The notes beneath the pieces are model-generated. The model was given only the letters and a program-made list of their open reading frames with translations, had not been told where the DNA came from and made no database searches. Shown here in pieces: positions 16,670 to 25,177 of a DNA stretch of 64,000 bases. This DNA comes from Candidatus Aenigmatarchaeota archaeon (lineage in GTDB: Archaea; Aenigmatarchaeota; Aenigmatarchaeia; QMZP01; JAFGSV01). Position 1 is the stretch's first letter. Each line of letters starts with the position of its first letter. Made by a program: the position numbers and the translations under genes. The stretch lies in contig JAFGFG010000003.1 of NCBI GenBank assembly GCA_016931255.1, positions 1-64,000 of the forward strand, read 5' to 3'.

Positions 16670-17892
16670 AAAGGCTTTCCATAATCCTGATACTTCTGGC
16701 ATGCACAGGCAGCGCAGATGCCGAGACTGTGCAGACATTCGTCTCTCCTGATTCATCATTTGAAGCTGTTTCCGGCTTCATTGATGACGCTGAAAGCACG
16801 CTGTTGATATCTTCATACACGTTCAGTTCTCCGGAAATAGCCGGAATGCTCAGGGAAAAGTCCGATGACGGCGTTAGAATAACGCTGATGGTTGAAAAGA
16901 GTCCTGCAGGAGGCATGTCCTCGTATCAGGAATCATCGCTCTGCATCCTTGCTGAAAGCAACATAACAGTGATGCTCTATGACGGTTCCCTGAAATACAT
17001 GCACGCGAAATACATCGTGAAGGACAGTAACGAGTTCCTTATCACCAGCGAGAACTTTGGATACAGCGGTTTCTTTCCTGACGGGACATACGGCAACCGC
17101 GGCTGGGGAGCAATTTCCGACGGTCCTGTTGCGAGCGAGCTTGCTGCATTGTTCGCAGAGGATATCTCATTTTCAATCCCGTTCACATGCACTATGGATG
17201 CATATGAACCTGAGGAATGGAATACAAAAGGAGCTTACAGTCCATTATTTGGAACAGTTTCATTCAAAAACCAGAAAATCAGGCTCATATACTCGCCGGA
17301 CTCCCTTGATGAAATCGTCAGTCTCATAGAATCTGCGGAAGAGTATGTCATAGTGCAGGAGTTCTACATATACACCCACTGGGGCTCGCCCAGTAAGGAC
17401 ACCACTGAAAGCAGCCCAAGCCCTGTGATTGCAGCGCTTCTCGAAAAGGCCAGAAGCGGTGTACCTGTCAGAGTGATGCTCGATTCAAGTTACTACAACA
17501 TGGAGCCTGAGAAGAGCGTCAGTAATTACAATACAATCGGAAACCTGACGGAAGCAGCTGAATCCGAGGGCATCCCCATAAAGGCAGTGCCCATTGACCT
17601 CAGCGCTCTCGGGCTCGCTGTTCTCCACAACGAGGGTGTCATAATTGACGGAAAGAAGGTGCTGGTATCGAGCATAAACTGGAATGAAAATTCAATAATG
17701 AACAACAGGGAAACCGGGCTGATAATAGAGGGAGAAGCAGCAGGATACTACATGAATGTGTTCGGTTTCGATGAAACCGGGGCACCTCAGGAAAACGGAT
17801 TCGGGGCAGTGCCGGCACTGATGTCCCTTGCGGCTGTTTCTGTTATTGCTTTTTATTTTTCAAGGAGAAAACCTTCTAAGGTGTTTTTGTGA
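16666..17892 (+). CDS. Secreted phospholipase-D-superfamily protein with one altered HKD motif
   Basis: 408 aa. A signal peptide (~1-19, ends ADA) and a C-terminal membrane helix (~378-398, then RRKPSKVFL) bracket two PLD repeats outside the cell. The first HKD motif is intact (H113, K115, D120 in MHAKYIVKD). In the second, HNEGVIID (H321-D328), the lysine is replaced by glutamate at 323. Downstream residues typical of HKD (SSINWNENS) remain. Two HKD motifs normally form one active site, so activity may be altered. Overlaps nadM and thyA by 4 nt each, implying tight co-expression. Confidence 0.85.
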   Translation: MKRLSIILILLACTGSADAETVQTFVSPDSSFEAVSGFIDDAESTLLISSYTFSSPEIAGMLREKSDDGVRITLMVEKSPAGGMSSYQESSLCILAESNITVMLYDGSLKYMHAKYIVKDSNEFLITSENFGYSGFFPDGTYGNRGWGAISDGPVASELAALFAEDISFSIPFTCTMDAYEPEEWNTKGAYSPLFGTVSFKNQKIRLIYSPDSLDEIVSLIESAEEYVIVQEFYIYTHWGSPSKDTTESSPSPVIAALLEKARSGVPVRVMLDSSYYNMEPEKSVSNYNTIGNLTEAAESEGIPIKAVPIDLSALGLAVLHNEGVIIDGKKVLVSSINWNENSIMNNRETGLIIEGEAAGYYMNVFGFDETGAPQENGFGAVPALMSLAAVSVIAFYFSRRKPSKVFL

Positions 17893-19286
17893 AGACCGAA
17901 CTCAGCAATCCGGAAAGCAATGTGGCTGTATGCACACTATGGACGCAGCCGGGGCAGATAGAGCTGCCAAAGGAGAAATACGCCATAAAGGGCAATCTCT
18001 ATTCCGGAAACGGCATAAGGCATATGCTCAGGACCATCCTCGCCAATCCTGTCATAAGATATATTGTTGTCTGCGGAAATGACAGGACAGGAAGCGGGAA
18101 CGATCTGGTAAACCTCTTCAGCATGGGTATCAATGACGATAATTCAATAATAGGCTCCAATGCCGTGCTTGACAGTAAGCTGACGCACGGCATGGTGAAG
18201 GCTGTCCGAGACAGCGTGAAGCTCATAGACATGCGCGGAAAGGAAGGAGAAATTGAAAAGACGATAGATGCCTTCGAAAAGCTGCCGCCGTTCGGAGAGC
18301 CTGTGATTGTCGAAGAAGAAAAAGAGAAGGCATCATCATTTTCAGTAAAGGATGTTTCCGGTTTCAGGCTGGAGGGGGAAACAATATCCGATGCATGGCT
18401 GAAGGTCGTGGACACTGTCATGAAATTCGGGGAAGATAAGAAAAGCGAGCATGAGGTCCTCCAGAAAGAGGTGCTTAACATACTGGCAGTGATTAATGAC
18501 ACAGGTGACATAGAGGACTGGCTTCCATTTGACAAGCCTGATGTTGAGAAGTATTATGAGACTTTCTTTGGCACAGGAGCTGACAAGGGTCTGAGCTACA
18601 CTTACGGTAAGAGGCTATTCGAATACATAATGACAGGAAGCGAGGAGAAATGGAAGAAGGAGGCGCATGCCACATTCAACCAGATAGAGAATGCTGTGAA
18701 CCATCTCAGAAAGACACCTCACACGCGAAGGGCGGCAGCGTTCACATGGCATGTCAGGGAGGACAGCATGTCTGAAAACCCCCCATGCCTGACGCAGATA
18801 ACATGGAACATAAAATACGGGAAGCTGTTCCAGACAGCAGTTTTCCGTTCACATGACATGTTCAGCGGATGGCCAATGAACGCTTTCGCGCTCAGGGAGC
18901 TCCAGAATATAATGTCAAAGGACCTAGGAGTGGAAATGGGACACCTAACGATAATATCGAATTCTGCGCACATATACGAAAACAATTTCACTCAGGCATC
19001 AGAGATTATCAAGAAATACTTCACATGCAGAAGGGAGTCGTTCAGACAGGACAGTCTGGGATATTTCACCATACACATCGGGAACGGGGAAATACTCGTG
19101 AAACATCTTCTTCCTGACCATGTGAAAACACATTTCAGCTTCAGGGGAAAGAAGGCCGAGGAAATCTACAAGATGATACTGCACGAAGGACTTGTATCAA
19201 GGCCGGAGCATGCGGCATATCTCGGAAAGGAACTCGGAAGGGCGGAGGAAGCACTTAAATCAGGGAAGGAATACATACAAGAGTGA
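17889..19286 (+). CDS. thyA: Thymidylate synthase, two-domain archaeal form
   Basis: Makes dTMP from dUMP with a folate-type carbon donor. 465 aa. The N-terminal ~150 residues are a DUF4346-like domain with similarity to the MtrA corrinoid-protein region (for example RYIVVCGNDRTGSGNDLVNLF). The rest is ThyA, with the nucleophile Cys300 in PPCLTQ and a C-terminal region containing NSAHIYENNF. A GTG start overlaps the preceding TGA (GTGA at 17889). The domain fusion is known in archaea and may reflect use of tetrahydromethanopterin-like cofactor. Part of the nadM-asnS operon. Confidence 0.9.
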   Translation: MKTELSNPESNVAVCTLWTQPGQIELPKEKYAIKGNLYSGNGIRHMLRTILANPVIRYIVVCGNDRTGSGNDLVNLFSMGINDDNSIIGSNAVLDSKLTHGMVKAVRDSVKLIDMRGKEGEIEKTIDAFEKLPPFGEPVIVEEEKEKASSFSVKDVSGFRLEGETISDAWLKVVDTVMKFGEDKKSEHEVLQKEVLNILAVINDTGDIEDWLPFDKPDVEKYYETFFGTGADKGLSYTYGKRLFEYIMTGSEEKWKKEAHATFNQIENAVNHLRKTPHTRRAAAFTWHVREDSMSENPPCLTQITWNIKYGKLFQTAVFRSHDMFSGWPMNAFALRELQNIMSKDLGVEMGHLTIISNSAHIYENNFTQASEIIKKYFTCRRESFRQDSLGYFTIHIGNGEILVKHLLPDHVKTHFSFRGKKAEEIYKMILHEGLVSRPEHAAYLGKELGRAEEALKSGKEYIQE

Positions 19287-19290
19287 TGAT

Positions 19291-19851
19291 ATGACAGCCA
19301 AGGATGGACTGGAAATCGAGGTGAAGTTCCGCATAGGGGATACGAAGCCATATGAGGAAAAGCTGGAAAAGCTCGGAGCCAAGTTCATAGAATCAGGCCT
19401 TGAAAGGAACATCAAATACAAAGGCAACGGACTTGAGAAGACGAAGGACCTCCTCAGACTGAGAACTTATGGCGGGAAGATCGTACTGACACATAAACGA
19501 AAGCCGAAGAATCACAACCCTGATTTCAAGGTTCAGGAAGAAACAGATGTCATTGTTGACATCTCTGAAAATGCAAAAAAGATATTGGAGCGTCTCGGTT
19601 ATGAGAAATCATGGATTTACGAGAAGAGAAGGCAGATATGGATTCTTGATGGTGTTGAAGTGCTTATAGACGAACTTCCGCTGATTGGAAATTTCATTGA
19701 AATAGAAGGTAGTGAAGAAGAGATAAAGTCAACTGCCAAAAAACTCGGATTCTATATGAAGGATGCCAGTACAAAAAATTACGGCGAGGAATACAAAATC
19801 TGGAGAAAATCAATGGGACTGCCGAAGGAAGACTTGATTTTCAGGGAGTGA
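19291..19851 (+). CDS. CYTH-domain protein (class IV adenylate cyclase / ThTPase family)
   Basis: 186 aa. The hallmark IEVKFRI (the ExExK-like strand) is near residue 7, with LRLRTYGGKIVLTHKRKPK (~48-66), the EEIK/IEIEGSEEE acidic motif (~132-140) and a final basic strand. CYTH enzymes form a beta tunnel acting on triphosphates: cyclases, thiamine triphosphatases or polyphosphatases. The archaeal substrate is uncertain. The ATG at 19291 follows GAGTGATGAT, a GTGAT-type ribosome site, and starts 4 nt after thyA ends. Longer upstream starts would overlap thyA. Confidence 0.85.
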   Translation: MTAKDGLEIEVKFRIGDTKPYEEKLEKLGAKFIESGLERNIKYKGNGLEKTKDLLRLRTYGGKIVLTHKRKPKNHNPDFKVQEETDVIVDISENAKKILERLGYEKSWIYEKRRQIWILDGVEVLIDELPLIGNFIEIEGSEEEIKSTAKKLGFYMKDASTKNYGEEYKIWRKSMGLPKEDLIFRE

Positions 19852-19853
19852 AT

Positions 19854-20969
19854 ATGATAAAAGAAAAAAACCTTGTGAAGAACCTTCAGAGCCTTGTTAA
19901 GATACCCAGTTTCAGGGACTCGATTGAAGTTTCAAAATGGATAAAAAATGAATTGGAGGATTTCGGTTACGATGTATGGTCGGACGAAGACGGCAATCTC
20001 ATAACAGAGATTGGAGAAGGTCCAGGTTTCATTCTCAATGCGCACATGGACACAGTCGAGGCAGGAGACGGATGGAAGCACGGCCCGTTCAGAGGGAAAG
20101 TTGCTGACGGAAAAATATACGGCCGCGGCTCTTCTGACTGCAAGGCCGGGATTGCATCCATGATTGAAATAGCGCGAGTGCTTAGGAAAAATCCTCCGGA
20201 CAGGCGGATTGTTTTCACGTTCACTGCATACGAGGAAGGTCACCCGCCGGAGAAAAACGGCCTGAAGAGAGTGCTTCCTAGGCTCAAGAATATAGAAAAG
20301 GGACTCATACTGGAGCCGACTATCAGCGGCAAAAAGATAGGCATAGGAGTCGGATGCAGAGGAGGCATGGGCTATGTGATAGACATCATCGGTGAAATGG
20401 GTCACAGCGCATATTACCAGAACGACAAAAACCCGATATACAGGTTCCCGCATCTCCTGAGGAAAATAGAAAAGCTACCGCAGAGGAAGATGAATATCGA
20501 AATCATTGGAGAAGAAATCACGGACAAGAATTCGGTCACGGAGATAATGGCAAAGGAAGGCCCCAATGTAATCCCCTCAAGATGCACCATATCGCTCGAC
20601 AGGCGCGCGCTTCCGGACGAGAAGCCGGGTGACTTCAGGCCTGAGATTGAGAAAGTATGTAAAAATGTCCTCGGAAAGGACTACAGTATCCATGAAGTCA
20701 GGGGTCTTCAGGGATATCTCTTTGACGACGAAAAATTCCTTTCGGAATGCGAAAGGTCTGTCGAAAAGGCCGGGATGAAGCCAGACGCCCGCTTCGAGAA
20801 GGCGAGGATAGACGGATGCATACTATACAACTTCGCGGGAATCGGTACATTCATGATGGGACCGGGCTCAATAGAGCAGGCGCATCAGCTTGACGAGTAC
20901 TGCGAGATAGAAGGTCTTGTGAAAGCAACAGAAGCAGTACTGAACGTTATACTTTTTAATCACAAATGA
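19854..20969 (+). CDS. M20-family metallopeptidase/deacylase (ArgE/DapE-like)
   Basis: 371 aa zinc hydrolase. Metal-binding AHMDTVEAGDGW is near residue 63, the second ligand region is GRGSSDCKAGIA (~90), the catalytic Glu is in YEEG (~125), and the lid/dimer domain holds GEMGHSAYYQN. The end has GPGSIEQAHQLDEYCEI. Members remove acyl or aminoacyl groups (acetylornithine, succinyl-DAP, dipeptides), and the specific substrate is not deducible. Two starts are possible: a GTG overlapping the preceding stop, or the ATG at 19854. GGGAGTG placed just before the ATG favours the latter. Operon member. Confidence 0.88.
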   Translation: MIKEKNLVKNLQSLVKIPSFRDSIEVSKWIKNELEDFGYDVWSDEDGNLITEIGEGPGFILNAHMDTVEAGDGWKHGPFRGKVADGKIYGRGSSDCKAGIASMIEIARVLRKNPPDRRIVFTFTAYEEGHPPEKNGLKRVLPRLKNIEKGLILEPTISGKKIGIGVGCRGGMGYVIDIIGEMGHSAYYQNDKNPIYRFPHLLRKIEKLPQRKMNIEIIGEEITDKNSVTEIMAKEGPNVIPSRCTISLDRRALPDEKPGDFRPEIEKVCKNVLGKDYSIHEVRGLQGYLFDDEKFLSECERSVEKAGMKPDARFEKARIDGCILYNFAGIGTFMMGPGSIEQAHQLDEYCEIEGLVKATEAVLNVILFNHK

Positions 20970-20981
20970 GGAATTAGGTGT

Positions 20982-22265
20982 ATGGAAAGGACAGTAATCG
21001 CTGATATCGGGAAGATGTCCGGGAAGAATGTGCTTTTGAAAGGATGGATATACAGGACAAGGTCTGGAAAAAACATTTCATTCGTTGTTCTCAGGGACTA
21101 TTCAGGCACAGTTCAGTGTGTTGTCAAGGATGATGTAAAAGGATTCGGTGACGCACAGAAGGCATTGATTGAATCATCGGTCGAACTGAAGGGAAAGGTA
21201 AAGAAGGATGAAAGGGCGCCGACAGGTTACGAGGTTCAGGTTACTGATTTCAGGGTTGTGGGTTTTGCAGACGACTTCCCGATAAAGGAGCAGCAGAGTC
21301 CAGAACTGCTTCTGGACTGGAGGCACCTGTGGATAAGGAGTCAGAAGCTGAACAAGATATTCAGAATAAGGTCAACAATACTTGGCGCAATACACGAATA
21401 TTACAGGTCCAGTGGCTTTTTTGAGATACAGTCACCTTCGATAACGACAATGGCATGTGAGGGCGGCTCAACGCTCTTTGAAATGAAATACTTCGGCCAG
21501 AAGGCTTTTCTGACACAGTCATGGCAGCTCCACGCTGAAGCGCTTGCATCATCGCTTGAGAAGATATACTGCATAGCACCAAGTTTCAGGTCCGAGAGAA
21601 GCAGGACGAGGCATCATCTCGCAGAGTACTGGCATGCGGAGGCAGAAGTGGCATGGATAGATCACGAAGAATCGCTGAAGATTCAGGAAGGTCTCATCTC
21701 GCATATAGTCCAGACCTGCATCAAAAGGCACAGGAAGGACCTCGAAGAGCTCGGGGCTGACATCAAGATGCTTGAGAAAGTAAAGACGCCGTTCAGAAGG
21801 CTGCCTTACAGCGAAGTCATAGATATCATGAAGAAGAAGGGCGTGAAAATGAAATGGGGGGACGATGTCACAGACCTCCAGCTGAGGGCGCTCTCCGAAG
21901 ATTTTGACAAGCCTTATTTCATAGTGAACTGGCCAAAGGAATCAAAGCCTTTCTACATGCTTGAAAACCCCAAGGATCCGAAGACTGTCCTGAACGCGGA
22001 CTGCATAGCTCCAGGAGATTCAGGCGGTGAGATAATAGGCGGCTCAGCCAGGGAAACCGACCCGAAGAAGATACTTGCGAAGCTTAAGGCAGAAGGAACA
22101 GACCCAGCTAATTACGGATGGTATCTGGATGTCAGGAGATTCGGTTCTGTGCCTCATGCTGGTTATGGCATGGGTGTAGAGCGCCTGACGCAGTGGATAT
22201 GCAATGTCGACCACATAAGGGACTGCATAGCATTCCCGCGAACCATAAACAGGATTTATCCCTGA
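20982..22265 (+). CDS. asnS: Asparaginyl-tRNA synthetase
   Basis: Class IIb synthetase, 427 aa. The N-terminal OB-fold (~18-105, GWIYRTRSGKNISFVVLRD) binds the anticodon. Catalytic motifs are FLTQSWQLHAEAL (~173-185), FRSERSRTRHHLAEYWHAEAE (residues ~205-225, motif 2) and GYGMGVERLTQW (motif 3, ~395). ACEGGSTLF and HHLAEYWH distinguish AsnRS from the AspRS at 37665, where the motifs read AEGGATMF and TSRHVSEF. With both present, Asn-tRNA is probably charged directly. A GGTGT ribosome site precedes the ATG. Last protein gene before tRNA-Arg. Confidence 0.93.
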   Translation: MERTVIADIGKMSGKNVLLKGWIYRTRSGKNISFVVLRDYSGTVQCVVKDDVKGFGDAQKALIESSVELKGKVKKDERAPTGYEVQVTDFRVVGFADDFPIKEQQSPELLLDWRHLWIRSQKLNKIFRIRSTILGAIHEYYRSSGFFEIQSPSITTMACEGGSTLFEMKYFGQKAFLTQSWQLHAEALASSLEKIYCIAPSFRSERSRTRHHLAEYWHAEAEVAWIDHEESLKIQEGLISHIVQTCIKRHRKDLEELGADIKMLEKVKTPFRRLPYSEVIDIMKKKGVKMKWGDDVTDLQLRALSEDFDKPYFIVNWPKESKPFYMLENPKDPKTVLNADCIAPGDSGGEIIGGSARETDPKKILAKLKAEGTDPANYGWYLDVRRFGSVPHAGYGMGVERLTQWICNVDHIRDCIAFPRTINRIYP

Positions 22266-22271
22266 TTATGC

Positions 22272-22280
22272 TTTTTATAA
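22272..22280 (+). promoter_or_regulatory. TATA box of tRNA-Arg
   Basis: TTTTTATAA lies ~29 bp before the first base of the tRNA, the usual archaeal distance. The tRNA therefore probably has its own promoter despite following asnS by only 39 bp. Confidence 0.5.
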
Positions 22281-22304
22281 TATCCTGCCCATTTTTACAT
22301 AACA

Positions 22305-22411
22305 GGGCCCGTAGCTTAACTTGGATATAGCGGCCGGCTTCGGACGGACTTTTCCATAGAAAAGTTCTGGTGGAAACCGGCAGGTTAGGGGTTCGAATCC
22401 CTTCGGGCTCA
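22305..22411 (+). tRNA. tRNA-Arg (UCG) with an intron
   Basis: Hand-folded. The acceptor GGGCCCG pairs with CGGGCTC (one G-U), with discriminator A at 22411 and no encoded CCA. The D loop contains TTGG. The T arm is AGGGG-TTCGAAT-CCCTT. The anticodon stem GCCGG (22333-22337) pairs with CCGGC (22377-22381) only if 22344-22375 is removed. That leaves a 7-nt loop CTTCGGA with anticodon UCG. The 32-nt intron sits at the canonical 37/38 position and contains a 9-bp hairpin. The spliced length is 75 nt. Confidence 0.85.
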
Positions 22412-22434
22412 TCAAAGCTGGCTGAGATGTTATT

Positions 22435-23007
22435 ATGAAAGTTTTGGGTATTTGTGGTTCGCACAGAAAGGAAAGCACGACGCTATTCTTTTTGAAGAAG
22501 GCAATGGAAGCTATTGAAAAGGAAGGACTGGAAACGGAAATCATCACGCTCCATGACAAGAAGATAGGTCACTGCACAGTATGCAACCTTTGCGCCACAA
22601 AATTCGAATGCAGCCAGAAAGACGACATGACTGAAATTTATGAAAAAATGGCTGATGCGGATGCTATCATCATGGCAAGCCCCGCTTATTTCGCGATGGT
22701 GAGCGGGAAGTTGAAGAATTTCATGGACAGAACGCTTCCATTAAGAAGAAACGGCATGAAGCTCAGCGGCAAAGTGTGCGGCGCGATTTCAGTGGGTGCA
22801 TCGAGGAACGGCGGGCAGGAATTTGTCTGCCGTCAGATAACCACATGGGGCGGTGCACATGAAATGACTGCTGTGACTGACAAAAAGAATGCGCACTTCG
22901 GCGGTATTGCATGGGTACCAAGGGGCACGAAGCCGGAAGATGATAAAATAGGCATAGAGACATGCGAGAATCTTGGAAAAAGTATTGCTGAAGCTCTGAA
23001 AAGGTAA
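22435..23007 (+). CDS. NADPH-dependent FMN reductase-like (iron-sulfur) flavoprotein
   Basis: 190 aa flavodoxin-fold protein. The FMN phosphate loop GSHRKESTT is at residues ~8-16. A cysteine cluster CTVCNLCATKFEC (C-x2-C-x2-C-x5-C) at ~48-60 resembles that of archaeal iron-sulfur flavoproteins, which bind a 4Fe-4S cluster. SPAYFAMVSGKLKNFMDR (~82-99) is the family's second FMN contact. It probably transfers electrons between NAD(P)H or ferredoxin and unknown partners. It begins 23 nt after tRNA-Arg and ends exactly where the convergent methyltransferase ends. Confidence 0.85.
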   Translation: MKVLGICGSHRKESTTLFFLKKAMEAIEKEGLETEIITLHDKKIGHCTVCNLCATKFECSQKDDMTEIYEKMADADAIIMASPAYFAMVSGKLKNFMDRTLPLRRNGMKLSGKVCGAISVGASRNGGQEFVCRQITTWGGAHEMTAVTDKKNAHFGGIAWVPRGTKPEDDKIGIETCENLGKSIAEALKR

Positions 23008-24147
23008 TTACTTCTCCCAGACCAGAAGGCTCTCCCTCGTCTGGCCTACCTTTTCAACACGATTCTTCGTGCACCATCTTTTGCTGAGTACAACCACTTC
23101 CTTTGCATCGAAGCCAATGTGTTCCGCTATCTTGCTCAGAATCATATCAGAATCCACAACACCCTCCGGGAAGCATCCGTTTCCGACCACTATGCCAACC
23201 TTCGCGCCATCTCTTGAGACCCTGTACATCTCCTTTATGACCTCATACATGTCATTGAAGTAGGCAATCGATTGCGGATTGAAATTGCTTGCGTCTACCA
23301 CATCGTCGAGCTTGTTCCTCTCCCTGATTACATTTTCTGGGTTTATGCCTATATGAGACCTTAGTGAGGAAAGTCCCATTCCCCTGAAAAACAGCTCCTC
23401 TTCTATGGAGTATATCTTTGAGTACTCTATCTTGTTAAGGTAAGGCGGTGATGTTATTATTCCGTCGATGCAGTCACTCTCGACCTTCAGCTTCCTTGCG
23501 TCACCGAAACCCACTGAGCATGAGGCTTTTGTGGAATCCGGAGACCTTATGTCATTTATCATGAATCCTATCTGCCTCTTGAGAAGCTTTCTCAGTGGAG
23601 GCACGGGATGTTTTCTGATTTTGATTACCGCGCCGTCCTTCCATGCCCAGCTGCACTTCATCGTCACATTCATTAGCGCGAGCATGAAGAAATCCCTCAC
23701 GCTGCTGTCGCCAATGTCCATTATCATGTCCCTGAAAAAGATGACATCATCCAGTGTCTGCCTCTTGAACGCGCGCTTTACAAGGGGATTCGATGTACTG
23801 AAATCCTGCTGGACGAATCTCATGTTCATGATGGCATTTCCGGTATCCTCCAAAATATTTGCATCGTATTTGCGCGTCTTCACAAGTGAGGCAAAAACTG
23901 CAGGAGGCTGGACATCAAACCCAATGGAATTGACACCCTTCTGCATGCAGGCAAGCAGTGTCGTGCCGACACCAGCGAAAGGATCGAGGATTGTGTCGCC
24001 TCGTTCGATGCCGAATAATTCCAGAAGCCTGAAAACAAGGTCCCGGCTGTATCCCTCTTTGTAGTAGAACCAGTTGTATACAGGAAGTCTCTTGTTGGGA
24101 ACGAACGTCGCCAGTTCTCCCCACTCCGGTTTCTCTCTTATTATCAT
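23008..24147 (-). CDS. Orphan DNA/RNA amino-methyltransferase (SPPY type)
   Basis: 379 aa SAM-dependent methyltransferase. Motif I is DPFAGVGTTLLA (residues 55-66), and the catalytic motif IV is SPPY (233-236). An N-terminal KPEWGELATF...NWFYYKEGYS segment is common in archaeal DNA N4/N6-methyltransferase-like proteins. SPPY favours cytosine-N4 (or RNA guanine-N2) methylation. No restriction enzyme or specificity gene is nearby, so it is not an obvious restriction system. It starts 5 nt after rfcS ends, probably in one operon, hinting at a replication-linked or housekeeping role. Confidence 0.78.
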   Translation of the reverse strand: MIIREKPEWGELATFVPNKRLPVYNWFYYKEGYSRDLVFRLLELFGIERGDTILDPFAGVGTTLLACMQKGVNSIGFDVQPPAVFASLVKTRKYDANILEDTGNAIMNMRFVQQDFSTSNPLVKRAFKRQTLDDVIFFRDMIMDIGDSSVRDFFMLALMNVTMKCSWAWKDGAVIKIRKHPVPPLRKLLKRQIGFMINDIRSPDSTKASCSVGFGDARKLKVESDCIDGIITSPPYLNKIEYSKIYSIEEELFFRGMGLSSLRSHIGINPENVIRERNKLDDVVDASNFNPQSIAYFNDMYEVIKEMYRVSRDGAKVGIVVGNGCFPEGVVDSDMILSKIAEHIGFDAKEVVVLSKRWCTKNRVEKVGQTRESLLVWEK

Positions 24148-24152
24148 AAGGA

Positions 24153-25103
24153 TTATTCGCCGCTCACTTTCATAAACTGGGCAAGCATTGCCTCCAGCTG
24201 GATTTCCGGTGTGGAGCCCTGATTAAGCCTGAACTCGTACTCTCCGAGTATCTCTATAAGGGCAAGCTTCTTCTTCTCGTCGATGTCCATTCTGAATATG
24301 TGGGTGTGGATTGCCTTCAGTATGTCCTCGCCTGACAGCGACCTTGCCACTATCAGTTCGTAAAGCTTCTTTCTGGCACCACTGAAATTTCCTGAAAGTG
24401 ATAGTTCTATAAGCTCTTTCATCTCATCGGGATTCACCTGCGAAACCATGCTGTAAACACTTTCCTCTGTTATGCTTTCAAGCGTAGAGCATGCCTGCAG
24501 AACGTTGGTCGCCTTTCTCAGGTCGCCTTCGCTCACCTCGAAAACCGCATTATAAGCACCGTCATCCATTTTGAGTTTTTCATTCTTGGCTATCCTCTCA
24601 GCATATTTCCTGACATCGTCCTTTGCAAGCCTTCTGAACCTGAAGACAGAGCATCTGGACTGGATTGGTTCGATTATGCGGCTGGAATAATTGCAGCTGA
24701 GTATGAACCTGCATACATCGGAATACTTCTCCATCGTCCTTCTGAGAGCCTGCTGCGCTTCAGGTGTCAGGGAGTCCGATTCATCCAGGAATATTATCTT
24801 GAAGTCGCTTCCCAGTGGCTTTACCATAGCGAAGTTCTTTATCCTTCCCCTCACGACATCTATTCCCCTCTGGTCGGATGCATTGGTCTCCTGAAAATTA
24901 TCCTTCCAGTTTTCTCCGAAAAGCTCGTGAGCAAGGGCGAGGGCTGCTGTGGTCTTTCCTATTCCGGCCGGTCCTGCGAAGAGCATATTCGGTATGCTTC
25001 CTTCTTTCACCCACGCATTGAGCCTGTCAACGACATGAGCTTGGTTGACTATCTCGCTGAGCTTCTGCGGCCGGTATTTCTCGGTCCAAACCTGAAGAGA
25101 CAT
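24153..25103 (-). CDS. rfcS: Replication factor C small subunit (clamp loader)
   Basis: AAA+ ATPase that loads PCNA onto primed DNA together with RfcL. 316 aa. It has WTEKYRPQKLSEIV (~6-19), Walker A AGPAGIGKTT (~44-53), Walker B FLDESD (~106-111), the arginine-finger SRC motif (~157) and the C-terminal collar (~230-316). Walker B reads DESD rather than the usual DEAD, a mild and tolerated variation. ATTTAAAT (25124-25131) is 24-25 bp before the ATG, giving a leaderless start. RfcL is not in this window. Confidence 0.96.
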   Translation of the reverse strand: MSLQVWTEKYRPQKLSEIVNQAHVVDRLNAWVKEGSIPNMLFAGPAGIGKTTAALALAHELFGENWKDNFQETNASDQRGIDVVRGRIKNFAMVKPLGSDFKIIFLDESDSLTPEAQQALRRTMEKYSDVCRFILSCNYSSRIIEPIQSRCSVFRFRRLAKDDVRKYAERIAKNEKLKMDDGAYNAVFEVSEGDLRKATNVLQACSTLESITEESVYSMVSQVNPDEMKELIELSLSGNFSGARKKLYELIVARSLSGEDILKAIHTHIFRMDIDEKKKLALIEILGEYEFRLNQGSTPEIQLEAMLAQFMKVSGE

Positions 25104-25177
25104 AACAAAACATAAGAACCGGGATTTAAATGATTTGTTTCAGTTGTTAATTAAAACAAAAAGTGCCAAATAATCAT

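Noticed and set aside
22305-22411. Reading the tRNA as a type II (Leu/Ser) tRNA with a long variable arm
   Set aside because: The 5-bp anticodon stem forms only with the 32-nt insert inside the anticodon loop, and the remaining variable loop is a normal 5 nt.
23008-24147. Restriction-modification system
   Set aside because: Only the methyltransferase is present; the neighbours are rfcS and a flavoprotein, with no nuclease or specificity gene.
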